Notes: generated from the sequence alone by a model not told the origin. Positions 26,401 through 40,394 are shown, counted from the stretch's first letter. The stretch: DNA of 64,000 nucleotides from Glossina fuscipes (GCF_014805625.2 NW_023998452.1:974308-1038307), one strand, 5' to 3'. Numbers and translations are program-made.

Positions 26401-27289
26401 ATGTCCCCTTTGTTTTTCATTTGCTTTTCCTCTTTTTCTTTTTTTTCCTTTTTTTTGCTCACTTATAACTTAATACAGAGGTGTGCAAGCTTTTCACAGA
26501 CACTAGTAGAATAAAATTCAGATATTTACACGAAATTGTGTGTTAGCAAAAAAAAAAAAAAAAAAAAACCCAAAAAGTTTACAAACTTTTAATATAAAGG
26601 TATTAATAAAAAATTTGTAAAAGAAAATTTTTGGCAGGAAGTTGTTAATGCCATTCATCTCTATGGCATGGACATACGTCTCCATCCCTATGCGAATTAG
26701 TTATTCAATCCGCAACATTTTTAATATCATCGAAAGTTGTGATTTTGTGTAAAAAAAAATCAAAAAAAAAATATTTTTAAGTTAAAAGTGGTTTTGAGTT
26801 TTAAATTTAAAAAAAATTCATAATCGTATTGCAAAACCGACTTTTACATAAACATCGCCTAACACTCATGCAATTTTGCTGTGGTTCGCTGCCTGGCGGC
26901 CAACGGATTCCATTCCATGAATATTTCTATTTTCGAAATCTGCTGTGCTTCGTACGGTATGAAGTGCATACACTTTCTTTATAGTTTGGATTGTAAAGTC
27001 CCTCTACTCCTTAATAATTTAATGCTTTCAACTTATTTATAAATCAACTCGAAATGCATTCACTATTTCATTGACTTTTTCTCATTCTCTAGATTTCCTT
27101 CCTTATTATTAGCTGCTTTAACATACACTTTATTAAATTTTATTTTCATTAGTTCGTAGTAGTCTGACTTACTCGTCAGGCTCCCATTATTCTTTCATTT
27201 ATTTCAGCATGCTCAAGTATAGGTCGACTCGCCACACTCCTATCACCATTAAGCATCTTACACCGCCCGCTATTCCTATAAGGACTTTC

Positions 27290-27480
27290 ATTTGGAAAGT
27301 AGTCGAAAAAGTGGTCAGATCCGAACCATTGTGAATAACACTTGTCCTTGGGCCAAGCCGGGGCAGTGCACGGTTAGATCAATTCAGAATCACTTCAGAA
27401 GAGATTCGTATAATAAAAATTAGGTCCACCTCAAGTCTTTCTGGGTAATACATACATGCGCACAAAGTTAATCTTCGGTG
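27290..27480 (+). repeat. Dispersed repeat, body and tail module copy
   Basis: Contains CGAAAAAGTGGTCAGATCCG, a TTGTCCTTGGGCCAAG word, and the tail GGTCCACCTCAAGTCTTTCT followed by ATACATACATGCGCACAAAG, matching the ordered words at 19390-19625 and 57720-57960. Confidence 0.55.
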
Positions 27481-29122
27481 GTGTAGGGTACAAAAGGAGG
27501 ACGCAAGTCGTTTCTACCTCTACCTTCAATATCAGATTGACGTTGTCCCATCAATTCAATTCTTATATATTTAAGACCTAACAGGCCTAACAATGATAAA
27601 ATATGATCTGTTTGTACATATGTTATAGTTTAATATACATAATTGAATCGATTCGGAACCTTAAGCTATATATAGTTGAGCTGGCAAAAATAGTCAAAGC
27701 AAACAGAAAAATTAACAAGATTGTGAGATAGTTACTTTATTCCATGTCAATCAATCAAAGCTATTTTTACCTTAACCTAAGGAAATGGTCATATTAGGTC
27801 TTTTGATCATATGGTCTTTTTTCAATATGAGGCAATTCTTTTCGTGTAACTCGGGTGACGATAGGGCTCCGTTAGAAGTGAGGACAGAGAATCCCGCAAC
27901 CTAATTAGTTTCCGCCCGATATATTTACCGACTGAGCACTCATAATAGTTATGACGAAAGTTAACTCTACCTCACTTGACATTTGAACTCGCGAACACTG
28001 ACTTTGTAATCGCGGTGAACACCTTTTTTTTCAATTTACTTAAACACACTTTGTAAAATGCATTTGAGATTAGTTTTAAAAAATATTGCAATTGCACTAC
28101 AATTGCCGTTAATACGTGGCCAACAGGTTGGACAAACTGGATTAAATTTATAGGAGAAAAAAACATATTTATATAAATCTGCCGCGAGCTGAAAAAATGT
28201 CATCGTGTCACAATGAATTTACAGTAAAATCAGTGAAGGAGAACTTAAATATATTGAGACATTAATATTACTCTAAAAAAAATATGGGGAAAGGAACAAT
28301 GATAAAAATGTATTCATATTAAAACGTACCTTTTTATATCCATGGGATGTGTATTCATTTTGTCAAAATGCTTGCATCAAGCAGAAGGAAGCTTTAGAGA
28401 CTCTACAAAGTATACATACACATGAACAATATTGAATTCTGATTCGATTTAAGTATGTCCATCTGTCCGTCTGTGCGAAGTCTTTGGTAAATATTCACTT
28501 GGTCGTAAGAATCAAGATATCAGCGAAAATATTGAAGGTTGTTGCGCCCAACTTGACTAAATTGACTGAAGAACACGATCAAAGTACAATATAAACTGAG
28601 AGCATCTCTGCTTTCAATAGCAAAAAAAAAGGAGTTTTTTAATCGATACATATAAACGAAATTTTATATATCCCAGTTGCAAAGAAAGGTGGTGAGTGTC
28701 AAAGATTCGGCCACAGGCGAGTATATTATGCTTATTTGTTTATCTTATACGAAATTGCGGTTGCTGTGATCACGTATGGAAGCAAAGATAAAAAGAACGA
28801 AAAAGTTAATGAAAGCGGATTTCTAAAGCTTCTCACGCTTTTGTTTTACACTCTCGCCACAATATACGTTAACTTTCTGGAATAATTCTAGCACCTAGAA
28901 ATATGCAATGCAAAGAACATAGTTTACATATGTATTATGAACCCTCAAATCCGTTGTTTAAAGCGCGATTATCTCTTATGAATTTTTTTTTTTTTTTTAT
29001 TTCGAAATCCTAGTCGGTTAAGAGCGTTGAACGGAATATTGATTCCTTTGTAAACTTAAGACAATTTTTAGCTAATTTCTTGACAGTAAATAAATGTTTG
29101 TCATATATAAAGTAAATAAAAA

Positions 29123-29222
29123 NNNNNNNNNNNNNNNNNNNNNNNNNNNNNNNNNNNNNNNNNNNNNNNNNNNNNNNNNNNNNNNNNNNNNNNNNNNNNN
29201 NNNNNNNNNNNNNNNNNNNNNN
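29123..29222. other. Assembly gap of exactly 100 N
   Basis: One hundred consecutive undetermined bases, a conventional scaffold-gap placeholder, so the real distance is unknown. Frames running through it on both strands (29010-29297 and 29094-29369) are artefacts. Confidence 0.99.
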
Positions 29223-30889
29223 AAAAGATTTCTTCATTCGCGCGCTTATACTCAACGATCTAAGACGATATCTACTCTTCGCTTTGCCTTCCATCATCTG
29301 CAGTCATCTGTAAACAATTTTCGTATTATACCTTACAGTTTATTATCAATTACTGTTGTTCTGTGTTAGATTTCTTCACCTATTTTTTCTTTTTCATTTG
29401 CTTTATAACTACTTTAAGTTTGCTCACTCATCGAATCAATGCATTTGACAAACATATTTAACATTTGTGTGTTTGTAAATTGAAAATAACATTTTCACCT
29501 TTGAATTGAACTAAAATACTTGAAGCTTCACATGACTGCTTTTCCCATCCTTTTCCAAGAGTGAGTGTTAAACGTGTTTACTTCCTTTTAAGTGTTACTA
29601 TGTCATTATGTTGCGGGTAAATGTTAAAAATTGGGGCTATTTCATGTGCGGTAAAGGTGAGAAAGAAAAATTATATCGTCCTTCTATTAGCAGAACATTT
29701 TTCCTCGGGCATGTATCTTCTTGATACTTGCGCTACTCAAGTGATTCCTTTACTTTTATTTTTATGCGCTCTTGAAAATGTATTGATTGCATGATTGTTA
29801 GTCTGTAGATGTGCGTGCAGTAAACGAGATTTGTGGTTTAATGACCATTCAAATGGTTGTTTTCTTTTATTTGAAAATTTTCTAGTTATAGTAAAGTTTT
29901 TCTTCTTGTTTTTTTTTTTTTTTTTTTGAAAACTAAACGATTTTTATGGCATGAGAGTAGCCAGACACCATATGTGTAAAGCGTAACGAGAACTTAAGAT
30001 TTACTTTGTAAAGACCTTCTGGCTTTGCTTTACACGTCTTATCGCAGTCATCTTTTGAACGTAAATTCAATTTGGAAAAAAAAAAGTTCTCCTTTCAAAA
30101 TACAAACGACGTAAGCCAAATAAGGAAATTGTACATCTACCCTAATAACGAACTAACTGCTTTATACTTCTTTATTGTTGATCCATGTTTATGTTAATGT
30201 AAAGACAATGTCCAGCTACAAGCGAGTAAACAAACCGCCATTGTCTACCATCACATCGCGAAAAGCTATTGCATCTCATAAAGCCTTCGACTATGTTCGA
30301 TCTGAACAGCACAACAACAACAACAACAACAAAAATAAAAAAACACCAACGACGCCACGAAATGCGCTAATAAAAAAATTTTCCCCTGTTTTTATTTCTT
30401 ATTATTATATATTTTTGTTATACTTTGTACTTTTTTTTTTTTTTAAGCTATAAAATGACAGACATGCCTGCAAAAAGAGAGCAGCAACAAAATAGAAAGC
30501 GTTAAGTATACGAAACAAAAGAAACATTCGATGCAAAAAATCGCTTCTACTTACTTTTAATTCAGGCATATTTTCGCCATCAATACCGCAAATTTATGGG
30601 CGAACAACGAGCAGCGTTCAATGCAAATGCGATTTCATTCGCATTGAACTTCAAACAATGGAGAAATCTTTTTAAATGAAAGAAATATTTACTTGTTTAT
30701 CGTATCCGCGCTGTTGAATGTTTAATTTTGGAACTTTTGTTGTTACTATTTTTACTGTTATTATGCAATTGGGTTTTTTGTTTTTCCTTTCTTTTACCCT
30801 ACACCATCTCTGATATATAAGGATATATTAAGTTTGTGCCTAAGTATGTAAAACACAGAAATAGACGCATCTGTTATTATACCAAGCGT

Positions 30890-31640
30890 TTCAGTATCAC
30901 TCTCTGACTCAATCTAATCTTTCCTATCCGTCTAGTGTCTCTCCATGTATTCTTGTGTTCGAGTTGCAGGTCGCGCGTTTGAGATATCTTGATGAAATTG
31001 TGTACATCGAAGTGTTTTGGCGCTACGATGGGGTTGTAACTCAAAAAATTGCATATATTTGCCCTATGGAAGGAAGCTTATTTTCATTAGGCTCCTCATG
31101 TATACTGGAATGCTCAAAATAGAGCAACATGGTCCAAATTCGGTGAGATTAATGTTTATGTCGAATTTTTATTATAAACGAGGTTTCATTAGCACACATG
31201 GAAAATTATGCCTTTTTAACCTATAAAGATTCATTTCTATAGGAATAGTTATATAGCAAGGGATTCAAAAATTGCCCCCATCGGATCTAAATTTCTCACA
31301 CCAATTTAAAATGCTCAAATAAAATTACCCAACGATTTTTGCACACACATATTGTTTCATATAACGAATTATACAAATAAAGCTTTACATAGTGACTGGT
31401 CGAAAATCGGTTTCGAACGGCTTTCAATAGCGTTCATCATGGGGCCCAAGAACTTCAGTGTACCCCAATTTCAACTTGCGATGTCTAGATTAAACAAAAG
31501 ATAACAAGGCGGACAGATGGAAGACCAAGCTTAAGTGGATTCAGAAAGTGATTGTGTATATGAATAAAAAGTGAGTCTATCTCAAGCTCGTCTGGGTCTT
31601 GCATACATCCGCACAAACATAAAGTATCCTTGCACCACAA
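30890..31640 (+). repeat. Longest copy of the dispersed repeat (head, body and tail)
   Basis: The head words (CCGTCTAGTGTCTC, TTCTTGTGTTCGAG, CAGGTCGCGCGTTTGAGATA, TTGATGAAATTG) are followed about 450 bases later by the body (TTTCAATAGCGTTCATCATG) and tail (CTATCTCAAGCTCGTCTGGG, then GCATACATCCGCACAAAC). Other copies in the window carry only the head or only the tail part, so this about 750 base copy suggests they derive from one element. No transposase-like frame is visible, so it is either non-autonomous or heavily decayed. Confidence 0.5.
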
Positions 31641-32399
31641 ATGTTGTAGGAGGTAAAAATATGTATATGGTTATGAATTATTAATTTAATTTCGTGTATT
31701 TAATTATTAATTAGTCAACTTGTCTCTATAATGACCACGATTAAAATGAGCATTGCAACTACATAACATTTATGTACAATGAATTTTCAAAAAAAAAAAA
31801 ATTTTGTGTTAATTGATGGAATATTTAATTATTTATTTGCTTATTTATTATTAAAAAAAAAGGTTTGATTTACACTTTTCTTTGTAGCGCCAAGATCACC
31901 CATTCTAATATAGTAGACTAGAGGTAGGCGAAAATTAGGGTAAACAGAGATTCTATATTTCGTTCTGATTACAAGAAAGACTGCGTAACATAACAAAAAT
32001 AATGAAGGAACACCCACGCAGCCTTTCGGAACCACATCTAAAAGGAGAAGGATCAATTTTAACCCTCTCTCACAACAGACCAATGGAGCAGTTAAAAATA
32101 AATGATAAATCAAAAGCCTGAAGAAGATTAGAGCGAATAGTTTGGACTTGTAGATTAATTTAAGTATACGCACCAAGCGATCGATTTGTTCTTTTCATTT
32201 CTGTAAACAATAGACTGGTAAACCGATACTGAAGTTACGCTTATTGAAACCTTTTAAATAAATTTCCAAAGACTTTTGGAAACAATGAAAGCCTTTACAA
32301 ATATCCTTGAGTCGATAGCCTGTGCTGCTGGTGCCGATTTTTATCAAGAAGTAATAAATAAAAATAATGCAATATTTTCATACAACGACTTTTTCCAAC

Positions 32400-32600
32400 C
32401 CGCACTTCCAATTGCATTCGTCCTTGGATCAAAGAATGCTGGTATAACAAACTTCATCAAAATAATTCGAATACTGTAACTGGACATGTACCATAATGGC
32501 AGACGGACTTCGAAAAATTATTCTGAGATGATTACTGTAACGAACGTTGAATTTATCTCAAGCCTTCCTCGTCGCTGAACACATGCCGTACGAACTCAGT
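32400..32600 (+). repeat. Dispersed repeat, tail module fragment
   Basis: Contains ATTGCATTCGTCCTTGGATC, ACTTCATCAAAATAATTCG and ATCTCAAGCCTTCCTCGTCG in the same order as the copies near 19440 and 31420. The 67-residue frame at 32276-32479 runs through it and is not a gene. Confidence 0.45.
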
Positions 32601-32789
32601 GCCATCACCAAGAAAAGAAATAAAGGTAAAACACTATACAAATGTTCATCAAGATCCTCTAAAATTTTAATTTACATCATTGATCTGTTAACTGATCCAA
32701 CCCAAAAAAAGATTGTCCTTTGGTATATATTTACTTAAGTTCGCCAAATATTTCACACAAAGCAGTACGCCTTACAACACTTATACTAT

Positions 32790-33420
32790 AGAATAGTGTC
32801 TGTCCCTCTGTCCGTCTTATTTTGGTAAGTACTTTAACGAAAAGTAATGCATTTCGGCATTCAAAATTGATGTAAAAACTTTGAATCGGACGGGGTAACT
32901 CCTTCCCATATAAACGATCCTATGGAAAATGAATCTTTATATGGTAAATAAGCCTAAATTTCAATACCTCTTGAAGAAAATTCTTTCATAATAATAATTT
33001 GGCATAAAAAGCAATTTTTGCAAATTCGGATCACGTAGGTCTATGCTTTGGATCCCACTCACGAAAAGGGTTCTTACAAACACTAAGCACATGCTTGCCC
33101 AAAAGGACTAATTTACAGTATTTTTTGAAACAAATCGGTTCTTGGTAAATTAAGTATAGGGATTTTGGACCAAATAGGTCTGCTTTTTAGACCACACCAT
33201 GTATATGGCTCTCATGAAAGCAACCTCTATTATGACGACAGCAACTGGAAAATAATAAAATCTTTGACAAGCAAATTAAGTTTCCCAAGTTTAGATCATG
33301 GCAACGTTTAACCACGCTCGAATACGAAGGCTTTCAAACGAATAAATGACTGAATGAGACAAAAGGTCGTAAAGTATCTAATGGTTAGCCTTGCCCGCCT
33401 ATAGCATTCTTACTTGTCGT
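32790..33420 (+). repeat. Decayed dispersed repeat region
   Basis: Opens with TGTCCCTCTGTCCGTCTTAT, carries repeated 'ttggaccaaataggtctgc' and 'atataaacgatcctatgg' style segments, and closes with GCCTATAGCATTCTTACTTG. Similar phrases are scattered in other repeat stretches of the window. Boundaries are approximate. Confidence 0.35.
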
Positions 33421-34629
33421 TTTTTCAATTTCGTATCGTCGATATTTTAACTCTTCAACCGTTTCATATAAAACAAAAAAAAAATTATTTATAAAATAAA
33501 GCCATATATTGAGAAGCGGCCAGTTCGTCTCATTTATTTATGCTATTTATCTAAAACACTTCGTTACATGAATGCAGAAATTTTCATTTATTTCATTTCG
33601 CTTTACTGCATATTATCGAATGTAAATAATAGGACAACAATCAATTAATCAATTCCTGCTCGCTCTTCATAAGTTTTCCCAATACGATATTCATAATAAA
33701 TATTCTGCTTTGATTGGCATTTGCTGCGAAAACATTATTTAAACGGTTGTTGTGTATCCTGCTTGTTCCGAGTAAATATTTATCACTATAAATGTGACCC
33801 AAATGACATGACCGACCCTATCTCGTTTTGCATACACAGAATTAACTTAAGTCAACTTGAACGTGAGAGTTATTTTAAAATACATATACACATACATGTA
33901 TATATACATAGATATACTAATATATACAAATGTAAGGCAAACATTATATATATATATAGATATATATAGATATAGCGATGAAAGCTTAAACGTATATTGC
34001 CAAAAAATGTTAACTTGTGTAGAAAGTAAAATCTGTCATGGCCATGAATTATCAACCCTTTTCCAAAAAAAAAAAAAAAAAAAATTAGAAAAAATATCGA
34101 AAAGAAATATTAGGTCAACGTCACGCTATTCCAGTCATAGTGTGAAAGCAAAGAGTTAAGAGTTAAGACAAATCGTCTCAAATATTTGAATAAAAATAAG
34201 TAAACCCAGCACAGCCGGTTGATAAGAATAATGAGACAACTGTGCGAAATAAAGTGCTCGACAGTGACATTGTTGAAAACGAATTGCAAGTTTTCGTCCT
34301 TTTATTTTATTTTTCTTTGTTATTTATGATCTCCGCTGGTTTGTGACTCCACAAGTGCAGCAGCAACAACAAGGGCACAGTCATACGTTTCGTGGTCATA
34401 GGGTAAAAAGGACGACTTTTTCCTTATTAATTATACCATGGAAGAAAGTCACGGTAATGTTTCTCCGAGAAAAATGACTAAATAAATGAAAACATTCGAG
34501 CGTAGAAAAAATTTTAAATTATTTTTTTACTCTACAACGCTTATAGTACATACATGTAAGAACGAGCTGTGCAACATAGATTTGCCTTTTATTATATCAA
34601 TCAATAAATCAAAATCGATTTAAAGCTCT

Positions 34630-34900
34630 CTATACGCTCATCTGCTCGTTTGTCTATCCGTTTGTCCGTTCGTCCGTTTGTCCGTCTAAGCGCCTGTGTG
34701 TCTATTCATCCATTTTTCCTTTGCATATTTATCTCCCTGTAGGCCCATCTAGCTTCTTTTCCATCTGCCGTCCAGCTGCTCGTTTTTTTTCTGTCTCCTA
34801 TCGCTTGCTCTTGTCTACCTATCTCTCTGTCGATCTATCCATTTGTCTGTCTATTTGTCTGACCGTTTCGTTGTGTTTCTATCCGTCCGTCTGTCCAGTT
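34630..34900 (+). repeat. Degenerate TGTCCGT/TCTATC array
   Basis: About 270 bases of irregularly spaced GTCCGT, TGTCTAT and CTGTC words, the third and shortest of the related arrays in this window. The frame at 34721-34921 lies in it and is rejected as a gene. Confidence 0.5.
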
Positions 34901-36479
34901 TGTATTATATATAATATATGAAGATATTTAAAAAGAAGTATAGCACACTGATGTGTTTCGGCTCAAGGCCAAATGCTAGTAAAAATAGACTTCATCCTTC
35001 CATTTATATGATCATTATATACGTAACGACCCCTGCAAACAGGTCTCTTCTCATTTTGGCATATTGAATGAAAATGCAAAATTTGCATATAAATTCACTG
35101 TATTTAGTTTGGACCCAAGGACAAACAATCTTGAAGATGGATCAGGTCATCTTTAGGACCACTATTTTCATAAAACGGAGTAATCGATGTTCCTCTCTTA
35201 TGACGTTTTAACTTGTTTTTAAATATGATGAAAAAAGGCGTAACAGAAAAGTTTAATTCAGGTTTAGATGAACTATTGATAGCCACAACATCAGTAAAAC
35301 AGATAAAAAATACAAAATATTCTTAATTAATTGTCGGGTCCGTTTTCACGCTTGGGAATAAATTGGACTCAGCTTAAAGCTAATATCTGCTATAGGATAG
35401 TAATTTATCTAAAAATTATTTAAACGGAAAGATAAGTCTACTAACCATGAATGGAACGTCTGCGCGTCCGTAAGTCACTCAATTTCATAATCGTAAAGCA
35501 ATCAATCGGACAAATGTCAAGGAATCTTTGAATATTTGTGTTAAATTGTGGCAAAAAAGTTCGGATCGATATTTGTTATAGATGATAAGTTATTCAGATT
35601 ATTTTCAACTATTTTTATGCTATAAGTTTTTCAATTAGCTTAAGCTTGTTTTTGGAACGTATTCACCCTTTTTTGTGAAACTAATGTCTTGCTTTCAAAC
35701 AAACGAACTTTCAACTTTTCTCCTCAAATTAAGCGATAATGAAATGATAGAAACCCAGACGTAGATCAATCCTTATATACTTTTAATAATATCTAATTAG
35801 CACTCCTGAAGATAATTTATGCCACGATTAGTCTATATGGCATGCTCTTCGTCATTAGGCGATAACACAATTGTTTACAATTCTCAATACTTGAAGATGT
35901 ATTTGTATAAAACTTGCCTGCGTGTGAGAGTAAACGTAAAAAAATTTACCGCCAACTGAAAGTAAGCGTTTATGATTCTCAATACATAAAGTTTGCATAA
36001 ACTTCCTGTCAAGCAAAGATATAAATTCCATACAATTTTCTACTAAAAGTGGACGCGATTATTGACCGATAATACCTTAAATCTGCTGTGGTTTGAAGAC
36101 AATTAACGATCACATCCGCCCTTTGCCACTGTTTGTTAGGATGTTGATCTTTCACAAAAGTTTGACAAATTCCCAGTTGACGATCACAAACCGAGCCTAA
36201 ACATAATCGCCATCAGCTCAAACACGCCCTAAAAATTTGAATAAAAATTTGACACAAATATTTACCCGCACCGCTTAAAAATTGCAAACGAAAATATATA
36301 TCATGTATGCTATTCTAGACCAATTTACATTCTAAAATATTAAAAGCTCGATTTTATTGCCATATAAAGCCCTATTTTAGGAAACGGTCCCATTCGGTCC
36401 CATTCGATCCCATCCAATCTTTAAGGCATAAGTCGTTTTCGTTCAACTACTTTTTCAAAATATAGCGTTATAAAGTCCG

Positions 36480-36770
36480 ATTCAATAGTCCTTTTTTCTA
36501 ATAAAACTAAACGGTTTGGTCCAAAGTATGTAAAATGCAAAAAATTTCATCAAAATATCTCGAGAATAGATTGAACAAAATATTAGATAAGGATATGAGA
36601 GCCAGACAGATGGACAGACTGGTAAACATATTTAAATGGAATATAGATAAATGATTCTAAACCAGTGGATATATTATAATGGATGCTTCTATCGCACAGA
36701 TCGTCCCTCCGTATGTTGCATACATACGCACAAATTTAATATACGCCCGCCACAAGTGGTATAGAATATA
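36480..36770 (+). repeat. Dispersed repeat, tail module fragment
   Basis: Contains ATTTCATCAAAATATCTCG, a GCCAGACAGATGGACAGAC word and a TTGCATACATACGCACAAATT tail, followed by CGCCACAAGTGGTATAG. These match the tail words of the copies at 31562 and 27450. Confidence 0.45.
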
Positions 36771-37455
36771 AAAACGTTGTTATTGCACTGTTTTCTCGTG
36801 TTTCTCATACATTAACACCTTTAACAATTAATCGCAAAATTTACGCATCCTGTGAAGCGAAACAATACAGTGATAATAAATCAGAGTTTTCGGCCAAACA
36901 ACAACAATAACAACTAAAACCGCATTAAATAATGTTGCTCAGCAGAAGTGCGGCGAGAAAGTGAGACCAAACTTTTGTATTTAACAATTGAACAATAATT
37001 ACAAATAACTGCTTTTATATACATGTATATAAGTGCATTGCATATATATATATATATAACAATTGAAAAACAAAAACAACAATAGAAATTGCTGTTGTAA
37101 TAATAAATGCCACAAATAGTTCTGGTCAAAGCAACTAACTAACCAAATACAACTCTTTAACCGACACTTTAACCGTCGGTATACATATGCACAAAAGCAT
37201 TTGCAAGTTCGCTTTATGTACTTAAACAAACAAATCAACCCAGACTGATATCAAATATATTCTCATTGCCAGTTCCCCCGCTGGCATCCTTTCCATCCAT
37301 TCATCCATCCATACGCTGAAACAGTTCAAACATCAAAAACTCGTAACGAGATACAATTGAAACCACAAAATGTGATACTTTTACCATCATGTAGCTACAT
37401 AAATGTATTGTTGCTGCATTCTCTTTGATTTCATGCGATAACGGGCAGTGAGCAC

Positions 37456-37477
37456 AACTACTACTACTACTACTACT
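37456..37477. repeat. (ACT)n microsatellite
   Basis: About seven perfect ACT units. They produce the serine run in the overlapping minus-strand frame, which is not a gene. Confidence 0.85.
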
Positions 37478-38793
37478 TGTGCAAAGGATTTTAAAGATTT
37501 TCAACACACAAAATATGTGATTTGCATACATTGTTAGTGAAAAAGAATGCTGTGCAAATTTTCAATATATTCTTTTGTTACTCAGCAGTCGTTCGATTTT
37601 GTTGGTTTTTCTTTTCTTTCGTTTTCCATTCTTTCCTCTTAAACGGTTCCTAATGAATATTATAATAAATTTTTAAAACAAAAGTTCGTTCGACCCCTTC
37701 TCTTTCCCTTTTTTTTTTTCTTTTTAGGCGATAAAGCTAGCAGTTTCCTTTCAATATCCAACTCTTAAGCACAGTTTCTAGTTACCCAAATTTCTTAGCA
37801 TAAGTGATGTTGAACAGAATTAACTTAACGTCGTTGCGCTTGCACCTCTTAATCAAGCTTATATATAGATGACGAAGTGAATATCTCTTAAGAGATTCTT
37901 ATCTGCAACAGTGTTAATGAAAATAAGAATTTTTTGGTTAAGGACGTTGCCTTCTCAGGTAATGCGGGCTAAAAACGGGCACTGCACGCGTATAAAAGAA
38001 CCTTGACTCAAGAGGCATATTCTAAATTTAGAGCTCGACGTCTATAAACTGTAGTCTAAAAAAAAAGAAAAACAACTTTCATCGCAAAGCTTTTTTACTA
38101 AAATAAATAATCACTTTGATTCAAGTAAGCGCTTCGAAGAATTGCCCTCTTATAGGCAACTACAAAAGAAACTATAGCAGAAGTCCACTCTGAAAATTAC
38201 CAAAAATTAGTCCACTCTGAAAATGCTTGAATTTGCAGATATTATTTAATGAAGCGTTGTGCGCTGATTGTTTCGTAGTCAATGGATAATAATCCTTCGA
38301 TAATTCTTTGAATAAGTTTACAAGAAAATGGCGGCACTTCTAAACTCACTATGTTTATTTTGTTGCTTGTAGGATTTGATTATGGTGGAGCAAGATGATT
38401 ACATTGTCACCCATTCAACTCATGCCTTTAAATAGTTTTTTTCTGAAGATATTTTTACCCAATCGCGGTATATCGCTCATCATGCTTTTCAACTGTTTAT
38501 GATAAAAAATTCGCCTTTCTCCCGAACGCGGATTCAGTAAAGCAGCGCATCATGTACTAACGAAAAAAAAAAAAAAATGATTTAAAGCAAAATTCGCTGA
38601 TCTAAATCCTATCCAATGTAAACAGAACATGTGATATAGAGTATAAACGAGTGACGAGAGTACAAACTAATACAAGTTATATTTAACTTAGTTGTCGTTC
38701 AATAGATCTATTGATTTCGTATAATTCTTGCTTATACGATTGATCCTCCTTCATGTTTTCAATTTAGTTGCTTTATTTGTGATTGTTATTGAC

Positions 38794-38824
38794 TTTGTTG
38801 TTGTTATTGTTGTTGTTGTTGTTG
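38794..38824. repeat. (TTG)n microsatellite
   Basis: Ten or so TTG/TGT units with one TTA interruption. Confidence 0.85.
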
Positions 38825-39811
38825 TCAATATGCATTGATTTAATTTACGTCGTCTCAATTGACAGCTTTAGTTCTCACTGCAATTGCTTTTATTATTATT
38901 TAGAATTCTTACATGCTTCTTGCAGACAAACACATTTGTGCTTGTAATTATTTATGAAAACACATAGCTAGAAAAGAGAGTAACTATTTCCAATAATTAC
39001 ATTCTAACATTCGAAGCGTTATTTGGGTCGATAATATCCGTTTATGATAAAAAAATTTTTAATATCGACTTCAACTCATACTTTACTTTTATTGTAGGAA
39101 ATATTTGTAATATAAAGTATGGTACCTTTAGAGAAGTGGAGCGGTCAGAAATAAACTAAAAAGGTTAAATACAAAACATACTATAAAAATACTATATTAG
39201 CTAGAAAATTCTTCCACTTACGCTCTAAAGTAACAAAATTTGAAGTTCAAATACATTGCAACAATTGGTAATTCTTCTCCTTCAATTTGCCAGAATTCGA
39301 AGTTCGCTCATTTACTTCTCCTTTAATTTGCCAGAATTCGAAGATAGATTGTTTACTTCTCCTTTAATTTGCCGGAATTATCGGGCTGCTTTTTCTTACA
39401 TTCAGAAAAGATAGTAAAATGTTTGTTTTTAATCATCCTTTTTAATTTAAATTTTGTACATGTAAAGAAAATAATCTGTTAAGTTATTCTTTTTTTATTT
39501 ATATACAGGCGTAGCACAATATAGAATAAAAATGTGGCATAACCTTCACAGAAACTCGATTTAAGAAGAAGCTCAAATAACACCTTCATCGAAAAACTAT
39601 AATAGATATAGGTATCAAAAAGAATGAATTTCAAATTTGCAGACTTTTCTTGTTATCCAATAAAGTAATTTGAAAATTGAATTAAACGAGAGTAGCAAGC
39701 TCACTTCAATGCTTGCGGTTGTCATAGTTACATAAACGGAGGCATATCCAAATATGAGCAGACGTAACCAAACCTTTTCCTAAATGTATAGTTGGCTGAA
39801 TTATATCTTTT

Positions 39812-40394
39812 ATGCTTTATTTTCGGAAATTGTCCATTACTTCGCGTTTACTGAAAATATGCCCTCGAAACTTTGTAACAAGCGTTGAAGAAAATTACTG
39901 TTTGCGGCGTTTGGATTGTAATGAAAAATGTGATCCCGATTTTATGTGTCAGATTACAAGATCTTTACAATGCTTACCAGAATTTATCAAACTGGTAAAC
40001 GCCTTTCTTCCCATTTTATATTGTAACGAATTTTATAACACAATGCTAGGTAAAAAGAAAATTTTGCTTAACATCGTTTAATAAATGGCGCATTTTTCTT
40101 TTCGTTGTATTTGTTTTTTTACACGAATTAATGAGTTCGTTGTTTTTCTAATGAATTTAAATAAATTAAAGGTGAAAAGCTTAACTTCAAAATAGGGAAA
40201 GTGATTAATATAAAAAAACCGATAGTTATGCGAATTATTGCTATTTTACAAACTAATCGTTTTTCTTGAAGAATGCTGAGAACGCCACCTTTACTTACTT
40301 GTTTAATTATATTGAGAACACTTTCGACATATTCAGTGTTTATCGTCACTGTATGCTGTGTTGTATTTTTTCGTATTGTCTATATGAAAGGTAA
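39812..40394 (+). CDS. Candidate small Cys-rich two-exon gene, function unknown
   Basis: A tentative model joins 39812-39994 to 40272-40394 in phase 0 (donor CTG/GTAAAC, acceptor TTCTTGAAG) and encodes 101 residues with ten cysteines. The first exon starts MLYFRKLSITSRLLK, a basic amphipathic stretch like a mitochondrial presequence. The middle has C30-x9-C40 and C36-x9-C46 spacing, loosely like CX9C intermembrane-space proteins, but the twin arrangement is not clearly present. The second exon reads NAENATFTYLFNYIENTF and then a Cys-rich end. Without splicing the first frame runs on to 40081 (89 residues). I recognise no orthologue. Support is codon use that looks better than its surroundings and a consistent junction. 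It could still be chance. Confidence 0.3.

Larger units (their letters stand above)
23479..39811. other. 16 kb gene desert with dispersed repeats and an assembly gap
   Basis: No coding exon with recognisable homology was found on either strand. The interval carries decayed repeats (about 23880-24060, 27290-27480, 28350-28480, 30890-31640, 32400-32600, 32790-33420, 36480-36770), a degenerate pyrimidine array (34630-34900), microsatellites, long A/T homopolymers and a 100-N gap. Genes hidden by the gap or too diverged to recognise remain possible. Confidence 0.6.

Noticed and set aside
29010..29369. Frames on both strands running through the N gap
   Set aside because: The undetermined bases were translated as X; nothing outside the gap supports a protein.
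31841..32176. 111-residue hydrophobic minus-strand frame
   Set aside because: AT-rich hydrophobic translation typical of non-coding DNA, with no conserved motif or start context.
40128..40349. Minus-strand frame with a consensus donor (CAA/GTAAGT) and an upstream CATACAG acceptor-like site
   Set aside because: The possible mini-exon (about 16 codons) has no neighbours that continue it, and it is antisense to the candidate Cys-rich exon; kept only as a note.
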